Part shown: piece by piece, positions 1-7,520 of the stretch
Layout: each line of letters opens with the position of its first letter
Numbering within the stretch: the first letter of the stretch is position 1
Source of the DNA: Saccharophagus sp. K07
Lineage (GTDB): Bacteria; Pseudomonadota; Gammaproteobacteria; Pseudomonadales; Cellvibrionaceae
DNA length: 64,000 nt
Reading direction: 5' to 3'
Assembly: GCF_014336955.1 (NCBI RefSeq)
Contig: NZ_QRAI01000005.1
Location: 62,001 to 126,000, forward strand
The notes under the pieces: generated by a model
What the model was told of the DNA's origin: nothing
What the model saw: the letters and a program-made list of their open reading frames with translations, nothing else
Databases searched by the model: none
Made by a program: the position numbers and the translations under genes

Positions 1-94
1 AGTCTCCAACCGCATCATCAATGAAATCAGCGGCATTTCCCGCGTTGCGTACGACGTATCGAGCAAGCCACCGGCTACGATTGAGTGGGAATGA
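1..94 (+). CDS. guaA: GMP synthase (glutamine-hydrolysing), 3' end only
   Basis: Reading from base 2, the first 30 codons end in KPPATIEWE followed by TGA, which is the conserved C-terminus of GMP synthase (XMP amination, last step of GMP synthesis). Only about 30 residues are in the window. The 3' end of guaA is a known target of tyrosine-recombinase islands, and a mobile element begins right here, so these last codons may have been supplied by the element rather than by the host. The match to the family tail is clear; which bases are of island origin is inference. Confidence 0.9.
   Translation, partial: VSNRIINEISGISRVAYDVSSKPPATIEWE
80..91 (+). other. Putative attL core in the guaA tail
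   Basis: ATTGAGTGGGAA, encoding the IEWE end of GuaA, recurs with one mismatch (ATCGAGTGGGAA) at 26137-26148, the other end of the GC-rich island. A tyrosine integrase gene follows at 513. This fits site-specific insertion into guaA that keeps the reading frame. The true core may be longer or shifted. Confidence 0.6.
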
Positions 95-141
95 TTCCGC
101 GTCCGGCAGCGGCCGGCAGGATCAGGCACCAGAAACACCTA

Positions 142-167
142 AGCCCGCGTCACTGCGGGCTTTTTTG
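142..167 (+). terminator. Rho-independent terminator after guaA
   Basis: AGCCCGC and GCGGGCT arms with a short loop are followed by a TTTTTT run, 47 bases after the guaA stop. A very similar hairpin sits beyond the right att candidate (26166-26191). That one may be the original guaA terminator, this one the element's copy. Confidence 0.85.
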
Positions 168-512
168 TGCTTCCAACCTGGCACGGACTGGCAGCCTGGG
201 GTATGGCCAAGCACGAATTTTTCATGGCATAGTCGATGGCACGAAACCGGCCCTGTGCCATGCCTCGCCACCGATGCCATGCGCCTCGTTCCCAGGTGGC
301 CATGATATCGGAATCATGTAAGTGGTTGCTGTAAAACAAATTTTTGTCGTTCCGCGCGGGGTTTTCCAGGCATGGTATTGATGGTCGGTGAAGCGTGTGC
401 GTCACGATGGCCATGCCATGGGTACGTCCCCGTAAGCTGTTGACTTGTAAGGGGGTCTCTTTGGTTCAAGCAGGGCGCACGACGCATGGTGTTGCAAGGG
501 AGCGTGTGTGCC
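168..512. other. Intergenic segment between guaA terminator and integrase
   Basis: No convincing gene, RNA or repeat is seen. It should hold the integrase promoter; a TTGACT hexamer at about 440 has no good -10 partner. Small open frames here lack ribosome binding sites and family features. Confidence 0.4.
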
Positions 513-1713
513 ATGTTGACCGATACCAAGCTGCGGAACCTCAAACCGACGGGCAAGCTGTACAAGGTGGCGGACAGGGACGGCCTATATGTGGCCGTCA
601 CCCCCTCCGGGACCATTTCGTTCCGCTACAACTACGCCCTCAACGGGCGCCAGGAGACCATCACCTTCGGCCGGTACGGGCCCGGGCGGCATCACGCTGG
701 CCGAGGCCCGGGAACGCCTGGCCGAAGCCAAGAAGATGATCGCGGCGGGAAAGTCTCCGGCCCGGGAGAAAGCCAGGGAGAAGGCCCGTGTGCGCGACGC
801 CGAGACGTTCGGTGCCTGGGCGGAAAAGTGGCTTCGCAGCTACCAGATGGCCGAGTCCACCCGCGACATGCGGCGCTCGGTCTATGAGCGGGACCTGAAG
901 GCCAGGTTCGGCAACCTCAAGCTGACCGAGATCACCCACGAAGACCTGCGGGCCCTGACCGACGCCATCGTCGAGCGGGGCGCGCCGGCCACCGCCGTCC
1001 ATGCGCGCGAGATCGTGTACCAGGTCTACCGGTGGGCCATCGAGCGAGGCCAGAAGGTCGAGAATCCCGCCGAGCTGGTCCGCCCGGCCAGCATCGCGAA
1101 GTTTGCGCCGCGCGACCGCGCCCTGACGCCGGAAGAGATCGGCCTCATGTACCAGTACCTGGAGCGCGTCGGCACGTCGCCGTCGATCCGCGCCGCCGTG
1201 AAGCTGCTCCTGCTGACGATGGTGCGCAAGAGCGAGCTGACCAACGCCAGGTGGAGCGAGATCAACTTCAGCGAAGCCCTGTGGACCATCCCGAAGGAAA
1301 GGATGAAGCGGCGCAACCCGCACCTGGTGTTCCTGTCGCGGCAGGCGATGGACCTGCTGGTCGCGCTGAAAACCTTTGCCGGTGGTTCGGAATACGTCCT
1401 GCCGTCACGCTATGACCCCAGCGTGCCGATGAGCAGCGCCACGCTCAACCAGGTGATGAAGCTGACCTATCAACTGGCGCAGAAGGACGGCAAGCCGCTG
1501 GGCAAGTTCGGGCCGCACGACCTGCGCCGCACGGCCAGCACCCTGCTGCACGAAGCCGGGTACAACAGCGACTGGATCGAAAAGTGCCTCGCCCACGAAC
1601 AGCGCGGCGTCAGGGCCATCTACAACAAGGCCGAGTACCGGGAGCAGCGGCGGCAGATGTTGCAGGACTGGGCGGACATGATCGACCAGTGGACGAAGGC
1701 ACCAAAGCCGTAA
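513..1713 (+). pseudogene. Tyrosine-recombinase integrase, frameshifted
   Basis: The product is a P4/DUF4102-type integrase that would catalyse insertion and excision at guaA. The N-terminal arm-binding domain begins at ATG 513 (MLTDTKLRNLKP) and runs in one frame to about base 684; the rest continues in another frame from GGITLAEARERL. One extra G in the GGG at 684-686 explains the break: with two Gs the family sequence FGRYGPGGITLAEA is restored. The catalytic domain is otherwise complete: Arg in MVRKSEL, HDLRR, the LAH box and the C-terminal Tyr in AIYNKAEY. About 400 residues when repaired, normal for the family. Either the gene is dead and the island is fixed in place, or the extra G is a sequencing error. 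Confidence 0.85.
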
Positions 1714-1725
1714 CCGTGGCGGCGC

Positions 1726-2778
1726 TCAACGCGGCGCTGCGGGTTTTCGTGCCACGCCTGACAGCAGGAACTCGGTGCTGTATTCGGGAAGGCTGGGAAG
1801 TTGCCAGAACACGCTGGGGATACTGGCGCTGGCCTTGGAGACGGCTTGCCGCTGAATGCCAAGGACGCTGGCGGCATCGGATTGGCTCATGCCGTACCGC
1901 AGCAGCATGACGATTTGCTTCTTGCGGTCGGTCAGCCGGGCGTCTGTCATCCGCCTGGCGTGATCGCGCAGTTCGGACGTATCGCCATACCGGAGGCGAT
2001 GCTTGAGCACGTAGTGGTGAAGGTAGCAGTCGACCAGCCAGTCGCCTGACCCGGCGCACGGTTCGCGCCAGTTACCTGCCTGACGGGTGAGGCGCTCCAG
2101 CTCCGCGTCGAACTGAGCGGCCGAACGCCTGGCCCTTTGGTGCTCAGGATTCCACCCACCATCCGGCAACTTTGGACGGTGCCGTGAACAGTACAGGCTG
2201 CTGAATTGCAGAGTCTCGTCAGGGTCACTTTCCAGGCGGCCGTTGGCGTAGGCCGCCAGTTCCGTTGGGGAGCCGCAGTAGCGGCAGAAGTCCTGGATGC
2301 GATCCCTGTCCACCTGCTTTCCATTCGCACGCGAGGTGAGCGGTGGCTTGCGCGCGCACGCTCGCGTGAGTGCGAGAAGGGTTTCCAGTGTGGCCACGAA
2401 CCGTCGGCCCTGGTCAGTCTTTACGCCGTGGCTCGAAACGAACTGGCGAAGCAACTGGCGCTGAAGGCGTGCAGCGTCGTTCAGACCAACCAGCCGGCAA
2501 ATGTCGCTGAACGAGAGGCCTGAGCCTGCACCGGGCAGAAAGTGGAGCAGGTCGGGCGGCAGCGTGGCTGCATAGGCTGCTACGGCCGGATCGATGACCT
2601 GCTGGATGAGCCGGTCGATGCGCTTGCTGCGCGACGCCATCGAGTACGGCCGCCACACCTCCTGCAACTTGCGGACTGCAGCACCAATGCCTGGATCACA
2701 GTTCTCCCAGACAAGGATGATGGGAAAGTGCGGCATGTCAACCAATTCGACAAATCTTTGACTGTATCGATTTTGCAC
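1726..2778 (-). CDS. Island protein with zinc-finger-like cysteines and a C-terminal HTH
   Basis: A 350-residue protein convergent with the integrase. Near residues 165-205 there are pairs FCRYCGS and YCSRH, a possible metal site. Residues about 285-330 (LTDRKKQIVMLLRYGMSQ, then SDAASVLGIQRQAVSK) look like a sigma-region-4/LuxR-type helix-turn-helix. This suggests a DNA-binding regulator of the element, but I do not recognise a named family. The start is uncertain: GTG at 2778 gives the longest form, ATG at 2736 is an alternative, and neither has a strong ribosome binding site. Confidence 0.65.
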   Translation of the reverse strand: MQNRYSQRFVELVDMPHFPIILVWENCDPGIGAAVRKLQEVWRPYSMASRSKRIDRLIQQVIDPAVAAYAATLPPDLLHFLPGAGSGLSFSDICRLVGLNDAARLQRQLLRQFVSSHGVKTDQGRRFVATLETLLALTRACARKPPLTSRANGKQVDRDRIQDFCRYCGSPTELAAYANGRLESDPDETLQFSSLYCSRHRPKLPDGGWNPEHQRARRSAAQFDAELERLTRQAGNWREPCAGSGDWLVDCYLHHYVLKHRLRYGDTSELRDHARRMTDARLTDRKKQIVMLLRYGMSQSDAASVLGIQRQAVSKASASIPSVFWQLPSLPEYSTEFLLSGVARKPAAPR

Positions 2779-2826
2779 TGCCGGGCACCATCACGCAATG
2801 CTTCGCATTGACTTGGAGGTTGCTGC

Positions 2827-3048
2827 ATGGAGCCAAGGCAGAAAGTGTTGATCAACCGGAAGAAGCTCCACTCGATGATCCCACTCAGCGAGCGGACCAT
2901 CTTCAATATGGAGCAGCGGGGGGAGTTCCCCAGGCGCATCGCGTTGACCCGACGCAACGTTGCGTGGGATCTGGCTGAGGTCGAAGCCTGGATCGAGGCG
3001 AGGAAAGCGTCCTGCCAGCAGGCGGACCGTCCTGGAGGCGGGCAGTGA
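2827..3048 (+). CDS. AlpA-family excisionase/regulator
   Basis: A 73-residue winged-helix protein with the AlpA pattern: LINRKKLHSMIPLSERTIFNM (start of the DNA-binding helix region) then FPRRIALTRRNVAWDLAEVEAWIEARK. AlpA-like proteins act as recombination directionality factors or activate the integrase in P4-like elements. GGAGG lies 7 bases before ATG 2827. Its TGA overlaps the GTG start of the next gene, so it is probably co-transcribed with repA and repC. Confidence 0.85.
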   Translation: MEPRQKVLINRKKLHSMIPLSERTIFNMEQRGEFPRRIALTRRNVAWDLAEVEAWIEARKASCQQADRPGGGQ

Positions 3049-3920
3049 CGATGACGGTCAACGTGCAGGCCGCGTTCGAAAACGATCCGCCTGCGCTCGA
3101 CTTCGTCTGGCCCGGCTTTCTCGCCGGTACGGTCGGGGCGCTGGTGGCTCCCGGTGGCGCGGGCAAGAGCTTCTGGGCGCTGGAGGCGGCAATGGCCGTT
3201 GCCGGCGGGGATGCTCCCGGCAGTGATCTGCTCGGGCTTGGGCCGTCACGGGCTGGGCGGGTGGTCTATTTTGCTGGCGAAGATCCGCTGCCGATACTGG
3301 AGTACCGCATCCACGCGATTGGCAAGCACCTGCCTTGCCAGGTGCATCCGGTTATTGCCGGCCGCATGACCGTCAAGACGGTTGTAGGGCAGTGCATGAA
3401 CGTCATGGACGAGCCGACGCTGCGGCAGGTGGTCGGAGAGTGCCTAGGAGCACGCCTCATCGTGCTGGACACGTTGAGCCGCTTCCACAGCCTCGACGAG
3501 AACAGCAACGGCGACATGGCGCGGCTGGTCTCCAGGCTGGGGCGCATTGCCGTGGAAACAGGGGCATCCGTGCTGTACCTGCATCACGTCACCAAAGGCA
3601 GCACGAAGGAGGGTGGGGCCGATCAGCAGCAGGCCGCCCGTGGGGCGTCGGCTCTTGTCTATGACGCCCGATGGTGCGGCTTCATGGCTCCCATGACCTG
3701 CGAGGAGGCTTCACGCCTCAGTGCGGACCCCGAGGGTGCGGTGCCCATCGGGGAAGGCCGCCGCAGGCACTTCGTGCGCTTTGGTGTTTCCAAGCAGAAC
3801 TACGGGCATATGCCGCCAGACCGCTGGTATTTGCGAGGCGCTGACGGCGTGCTTCTACCGGTAGCTCTGTCTGCTGCTGGATCAAGAGGCCGGAGGAAGG
3901 TGCATCGTGAGTACGCATGA
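3045..3920 (+). CDS. repA: RepA-like replicative helicase (IncQ type)
   Basis: A 291-residue RecA-fold ATPase of the RSF1010 RepA/hexameric helicase family (about 280 residues). Walker A is GGAGKSFWAL (about residue 40), Walker B LIVLDTLSRFH (about 140), followed by the LYLHHVTKGS motif. In IncQ replicons RepA unwinds DNA at oriV after RepC binding. GTG at 3045 is chosen because GGAGG ends 7 bases upstream; ATG 3051 is possible. It overlaps alpA by four bases and repC by 14, showing translational coupling. Its presence implies the island can replicate, or once could, after excision. Confidence 0.85.
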   Translation: MTMTVNVQAAFENDPPALDFVWPGFLAGTVGALVAPGGAGKSFWALEAAMAVAGGDAPGSDLLGLGPSRAGRVVYFAGEDPLPILEYRIHAIGKHLPCQVHPVIAGRMTVKTVVGQCMNVMDEPTLRQVVGECLGARLIVLDTLSRFHSLDENSNGDMARLVSRLGRIAVETGASVLYLHHVTKGSTKEGGADQQQAARGASALVYDARWCGFMAPMTCEEASRLSADPEGAVPIGEGRRRHFVRFGVSKQNYGHMPPDRWYLRGADGVLLPVALSAAGSRGRRKVHREYA

Positions 3921-4755
3921 TTTGACGCACGCGCGGCACGACCCGATCCATTGCCTGGCACCGGGCTTGTTCCGCAGTCTCCAGAAGGGCGAGCGCAAGC
4001 GTGCCAAGCTGGATGTCGTCTATGACTTCGGCGACGGCAGGCGGGTGGAGTTCAGCGGTCCCGAACCGCTGGGCGCGGACGACCTGCGCATCTTGCAGGG
4101 CCTGGTGGCCATGGCGGGGCCGGCTGGGCTGGTGCTTTCACCCAAGCCGCAAACGGAGGCGGGCCGGCAGCTCCGGCTGTTCCTTGAGCCCAAATGGGAT
4201 GCGATCCGGCAGGATGCGATGGTTGTCAGGGGAAGCTACAGGGCACTGGCACGTGAAGTCGGCTACGCCAATGTGGATAACGCCAAGCCGATCCGAGACT
4301 GCATCGAGCGTCTCTGGAAGGTCTCGGTCATCGTGCAGGATGGGAAGCGGCGCCAAGGCTTCAGGCTTCTTTCGGAGTACGCCAGCGACGAGCACGACGG
4401 AAAGCTCTACGTGGCGCTTAACCCCCTTCTGGCCCGTGCCGTGATGGGCGGTCAGCACGTGCGGATCAGTATGGGCGAGGTGCGGGCTCTACGAACCGAT
4501 GCTGCGCGCCTCCTCCACCAGCGCCTGTGCGCCTGGATTGACCCAGGCAAGTCGGGCCGTGCGGACATCGACACTCTGTGCGGGTACGTTTGGCCCGACG
4601 CAGCGGTGAATGCCAACACGGTCAAGACCCGGCGTCAGACAGTCCGCCGTGCCCTGGCTGAGCTGGACGCGCTGGGCTGGAGAGTGGAGAGCTACACCAA
4701 GGACAAATGGGAAATCTCCAGGCCCAAGCTTACCGAACCCCGGCTGGGGCGGTGA
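3907..4755 (+). CDS. repC: RepC-like origin-binding initiator (IncQ type)
   Basis: 282 residues, the size of RSF1010 RepC, and directly downstream of repA as in IncQ plasmids. Features include PIHCLAPGLFRSL near the N-terminus, an internal YRALAREVGY winged-helix-like region and a C-terminal KTRRQTVRRALAELDALGW segment. RepC binds iterons at oriV and starts replication. GTG 3907 with a GGAGG about nine bases upstream is the likely start; the gene overlaps the end of repA. The nearby phased repeats at 5111-5240 are the obvious candidate target. Confidence 0.85.
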   Translation: MSTHDLTHARHDPIHCLAPGLFRSLQKGERKRAKLDVVYDFGDGRRVEFSGPEPLGADDLRILQGLVAMAGPAGLVLSPKPQTEAGRQLRLFLEPKWDAIRQDAMVVRGSYRALAREVGYANVDNAKPIRDCIERLWKVSVIVQDGKRRQGFRLLSEYASDEHDGKLYVALNPLLARAVMGGQHVRISMGEVRALRTDAARLLHQRLCAWIDPGKSGRADIDTLCGYVWPDAAVNANTVKTRRQTVRRALAELDALGWRVESYTKDKWEISRPKLTEPRLGR

Positions 4756-5039
4756 GCATGCGTGGGGCCCACTTTAACGCCACCCCGATGATGCAAAAAA
4801 ATTCAATAAATACAATGTGTTATGAGAGGCCTGGAAATGCTTTCCAAGATTATCCAAGAGATAATCCACTAGGCGCGGCCGAGGCCTTGCCTTCCTTCAG
4901 GACACCAAAAGATACAAGGGCCGGGAAGGGCACGTGTAATCTGTTAGCACCTCCCCCGAGGGGCGGCTCAACACCCGTGTCGCCGTTGACTGTCCGGCCC
5001 TTGGGCGGCGTGGCAGATGCATGTTTTGTCTGTGAATCG

Positions 5040-5077
5040 AGGGGCCGCTGGAATCTGCCGAACGGCCCCTTTCCTTT
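5040..5077 (+). terminator. Terminator downstream of the rep genes
   Basis: AGGGGCCG and CGGCCCCT arms with a loop of about 15 bases, followed by TTCCTTTT. It would end alpA-repA-repC transcription and insulate the repeat array behind it. Confidence 0.65.
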
Positions 5078-5110
5078 TGGTGCCCATCGCGACCGCGCGC
5101 AGGCCATGTT

Positions 5111-5240
5111 GCGCGAATATGTGCGATTCAATGCGACGAAGCGCGAACGTACGCGACGAAACGCGATGATGCGCGAAGACGTGCGATTGATCGTAGATTC
5201 GCGCGCCGATCGCGAAAGATCGCATAAGTTCGCAGTGAGT
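5111..5240. repeat. Array of about 13 degenerate 10-bp repeats centred on GCGA
   Basis: Successive decamers such as GCGCGAATAT, GTGCGATTCA, ATGCGACGAA, GCGCGAACGT, ACGCGACGAA, ACGCGATGAT, GCGCGAAGAC and GTGCGATTGA follow one another with nearly no change of phase; the later units are weaker. A pair of 17-base matches (GCGCGAANANGTGCGATT) starts at 5111 and 5171. The 10-base period puts each GCGA on about the same face of the helix. Candidate iterons for RepC or sites for the adjacent ribbon-helix-helix-type protein. Confidence 0.7.
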
Positions 5241-5397
5241 TTTGACGGCAAGATATGTGTTGTGGGCCTACGCGCAAGTGCGAAGTCCTCCAACACTCCC
5301 CCTTGCTCGCCATTGGCTCGACGGCATCTTGCTCTGGGAGGCTTACGGTCGCTGCCGCGACAGATGCCCTTACTCGCACCAACGGGAGGAACCTGCG

Positions 5398-5772
5398 ATG
5401 CTCGGCGATAGCGCGAACGACCTGTTTGAGCTGCCCCGGCGCAGCCTGCCGCCGATCAAGGTCTGGGTCACACTCGAGGAACGGGCCGAGATCGAAATCC
5501 GCGCGGCACAGACCGGGCTTTCGGTTTCGGCCTACATGAGGGCGGCGGGGTTGAACCACCCGGTCCGCTCCGTCCTTGACCTGAAGGTGGTGGCTGACCT
5601 GGTAAGGATCAACGGCGACCTGGGACGGGTTGCCGGACTGCTGAAGCTTTGGCTCGCCGAGAAGCGAGGGCAGGGCGCACGCCCGGTGGACGTGGAGGCG
5701 TTGATGCGTCGCTTCCAGGCTTTGCAGACAGAGCTGCACCAGATCATCGGGCGCGCAGTTCGGGGCGCTTGA
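5398..5772 (+). CDS. TraJ/MobC-like relaxosome accessory protein
   Basis: 124 residues with the plasmid mobilisation signature: an N-terminal basic ribbon-helix-helix-like segment (PPIKVWVTLEERAEIEIRA, then GLSVSAYMRAAGL), followed by a helical part with LVRINGDLGRVAGLLKLWL. Such proteins bind next to nic in oriT and help the relaxase. ATG 5398 is used because GGGAGGA lies about seven bases upstream; the longer open frame before it has no binding site. The relaxase gene expected right after it is absent: a toxin-antitoxin pair follows instead. The island may have lost mobilisation ability or need help in trans. Confidence 0.75.
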   Translation: MLGDSANDLFELPRRSLPPIKVWVTLEERAEIEIRAAQTGLSVSAYMRAAGLNHPVRSVLDLKVVADLVRINGDLGRVAGLLKLWLAEKRGQGARPVDVEALMRRFQALQTELHQIIGRAVRGA

Positions 5773-5820
5773 CAGGGAGGCCCCGGAGCCGACCGGCAGA
5801 TAGCCCGGGACAGAGATGGT

Positions 5821-5859
5821 TTGAAGCAATGCTGTCGTTATGATAAATTTGCTGTCATT
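5821..5859 (+). promoter_or_regulatory. Candidate vapBC promoter with paired operator sites
   Basis: TTGAAG (5821-5826), a 17-base gap and TAAATT form a plausible sigma-70 promoter. GCTGTCGTT (5831-5839) and GCTGTCATT (5851-5859) are direct repeats spaced exactly 20 bases, two helical turns, fitting autorepression by the antitoxin or toxin-antitoxin complex. Confidence 0.5.
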
Positions 5860-5885
5860 GAAGGCATAGTGCGAGGTACTGCGTC

Positions 5886-6140
5886 ATGGCTGTCCTGACG
5901 ATCAGAAATGTGCCTGAAGACGTGCACCGGGCCTTGCGGGTGCGGGCCGCGCAGCATGGCCGCAGCACGGAGGCCGAGGTGCGCGAGATCCTGGCGGCGG
6001 CGGTCAAGCCCGAAAGCCGCGTGCGCATGGGCGATGCCCTGGCTGCCATCGGGCGGAAGATTGGCTTGACCGACGAAGACTTTGCCGATCTTGAGAGTGT
6101 CCGCGACAGGACGCCCGCCGAGCCGCCGAGGTTCGAATGA
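5886..6140 (+). CDS. FitA/VapB-type antitoxin (StbC-like)
   Basis: 84 residues. The N-terminal ribbon-helix-helix (MAVLTIRNVPEDVHRALRVRA, continuing HGRSTEAEVREIL) is typical of FitA/StbC antitoxins, and the acidic C-terminal tail would neutralise the toxin. The ATG of vapC overlaps its TGA (ATGA at 6137-6140), giving coupled translation. Such modules stabilise plasmids and islands. Confidence 0.9.
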   Translation: MAVLTIRNVPEDVHRALRVRAAQHGRSTEAEVREILAAAVKPESRVRMGDALAAIGRKIGLTDEDFADLESVRDRTPAEPPRFE

Positions 6141-6556
6141 TCGTCCTCGATACCAACGTCGTATCCGAGGCGATGAAGCCGGCGCCCAACGCAGTGGTCG
6201 TGGCGTGGCTGAATGACCAGGCGGCGGAGACTCTATACATCACCAGCGTCACGCTGGCTGAGCTGCTGTTCGGCATCCAGGCACTGCCGCAGGGCAGGCG
6301 CAGGGACCTGTTGGATGGCGCGCTCAACGCGCTGCTGGAGCTGTTCAGGGATCGCGTGCTGTCCTTCGACACGGAGGCAGCGCGGTGCTACGCAGAGCTG
6401 GCCGTGGCGGCCAGGAATGGAGGGCGTGGCTTCCCGACGCCGGATGGCTACATCGCCGCCATCGCTGCATCGCGGGGCTTCATCGTGGCGTCACGCGATA
6501 CCGCGCCCTTCGAGGCGGCTGGGGTGGCGGTCATCAATCCGTGGGACGGATCGTAA
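6137..6556 (+). CDS. VapC-type PIN-domain toxin (StbB-like)
   Basis: 139-residue PIN ribonuclease. The conserved acidic residues are visible: LDTNVVSE (first Asp), an internal Glu in LAELLFG, and TPDGYIAAIAASRGF and ASRDTAPFEAAG near the C-terminus. VapC toxins cut tRNA or rRNA when the labile antitoxin is lost. Four-base overlap with the antitoxin gene. All catalytic positions look intact, so the module is probably functional and helps keep the island in place. Confidence 0.9.
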   Translation: MIVLDTNVVSEAMKPAPNAVVVAWLNDQAAETLYITSVTLAELLFGIQALPQGRRRDLLDGALNALLELFRDRVLSFDTEAARCYAELAVAARNGGRGFPTPDGYIAAIAASRGFIVASRDTAPFEAAGVAVINPWDGS

Positions 6557-6701
6557 GCCGAAATGCCTGCGACGCTGGATATCAGGCCAGGCCCTGCCAA
6601 GGGAACGAATGTGATTCACGCTGGATGTAACCAGGCGGCGTCGTTGCGGCAGCTTGGTTCGATAACTGACAAGAAGCTGGACAGGAACGTAAGCTTCCCC
6701 G

Positions 6702-7090
6702 TCAAGCAGGCATTTCAAAAGTAGAACTTCCGGCGACGTGTTGGCGGTACTCGGCCGGGGTCAGATTGCCGAGCGAATCGTGGGGACGCTCCTCGTTGTA
6801 CTCGAGCATCCACCAGTACGCGGCCTCGCGCACGTCGTCGAGGCGGGTGAACAGGTGCTGGTCCAGGACCTCCTCGCGGAAGGTCCGATTGAAGCGTTCG
6901 ATGTAGGCGTTCTGGTTGGGCTTGCCGGGCTGGATGTACCGGATGGCCATGCCGTTGAGCTTGGCCCACTGCATGAAGGCCTCGCCCAGGAACTCCGGGC
7001 CGTTGTCGGTACGCAGGACCTGCGGCAGGCCGTGGTCGCGCTTGAGCTGCTCGAAGATGCGGACCAGGCGAGTGGACGAGATCGAGCCAC
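6702..7090 (-). pseudogene. IS3-family transposase (OrfB) C-terminal remnant
   Basis: In the minus strand the sequence LVRIFEQLKRDHGLPQVLRT, then DNGPEFLG, QNAYIERFNRTFREEVL and YNEERPHDSLGNLTPAEY match the C-terminal half of the DDE integrase core of IS3-family OrfB, including the middle Asp and the last Glu (D..E). The N-terminal half with the first Asp, OrfA and the far end of the IS are missing. The remnant joins directly to a foreign gene at about 7090. It cannot transpose. Confidence 0.85.
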
Positions 7091-7362
7091 CAGTGGTCAC
7101 TGGCCACTGACATGACATCGCGGGCATCGTCGGGCGCCAATAGCTCGGCAAGCCGATCCATTGCGGGTTCGACCTGCTGCCATTCGGCCTCCCCATCCCG
7201 GCTACGCTGCTGCAGACCGTGCAGCATCACGGCCAGCGGCAGGTCCCCGTTATCGAGCAGGGCCGACTTCAGATCGGCTGCTGGAACGGGGTACGCGATG
7301 TCCGGCAACCCGTACTGCGCCAGCGTCTCTGGCTTGAGGTGAAGCTCTGCGAAATCTTGCAT
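7091..7362 (-). pseudogene. 5' remnant of an unknown gene divergent from the BREX operon
   Basis: ATG 7362 (AAAGGA upstream) opens a frame beginning MQDFAELHLKPETLAQYGLP, with PADLKSALLDNGDLPLAVML and LLAPDDARDVMSV further on. After about 90 residues it runs into the IS3 remnant and loses sense. I do not recognise the family. Its position, divergent from the WYL regulator with 158 bases between, suggests it once belonged to the defence locus or shared its regulation. The 3' part is gone. Confidence 0.6.
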
Positions 7363-7396
7363 GGCGCCCGTACCGATCCTTTTATCGCTGCGCCGC

Positions 7397-7411
7397 TTGT
7401 GGTTATCACAA
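7397..7411. promoter_or_regulatory. Inverted repeat between the divergent genes, possible WYL-regulator operator
   Basis: TTGTG-GTTAT-CACAA is a perfect 5-bp-arm palindrome upstream of the WYL regulator gene. BrxR-type WYL proteins are known to bind palindromes in front of BREX genes, so this is a reasonable but unproven operator candidate. Confidence 0.35.
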
Positions 7412-7520
7412 TACGATGCACACACAAATCAAAATAGAGTCATGGACAGATTCTAGGGCAGACCATACACTTCCCGCAACAAACCGTACCAGCATTTGCT
7501 AACCGCACGAACCAGCCAGG

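Larger units (their letters stand above)
4756..5397. other. Non-coding segment, candidate origin region
   Basis: 642 bases without a convincing gene between repC and the traJ-like gene. It begins AT-rich (about 4790-4870) with a perfect inverted repeat GATTATC-CAAGA-GATAATC at 4848-4866, then a terminator (5040-5077) and a decamer repeat array (5111-5240). An AT-rich stretch plus repeats next to an IncQ-type RepC suggests oriV; closeness to a relaxosome gene suggests oriT may also lie here. Both are inference. Confidence 0.5.

Noticed and set aside
1610-2059. Overlapping frames opposite the integrase end and HTH gene
   Set aside because: Arg/Ala-rich shadow frames of GC-rich coding sequence.
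5111-5240. Possible CRISPR array
   Set aside because: Units are 10 bases with no unique spacers; no cas genes anywhere in the window.
4707-5411. 234-codon frame across repC end, terminator and decamer array
   Set aside because: No ribosome binding site at a sensible start, it spans a terminator and its Arg-rich part just translates the GCGA repeats.
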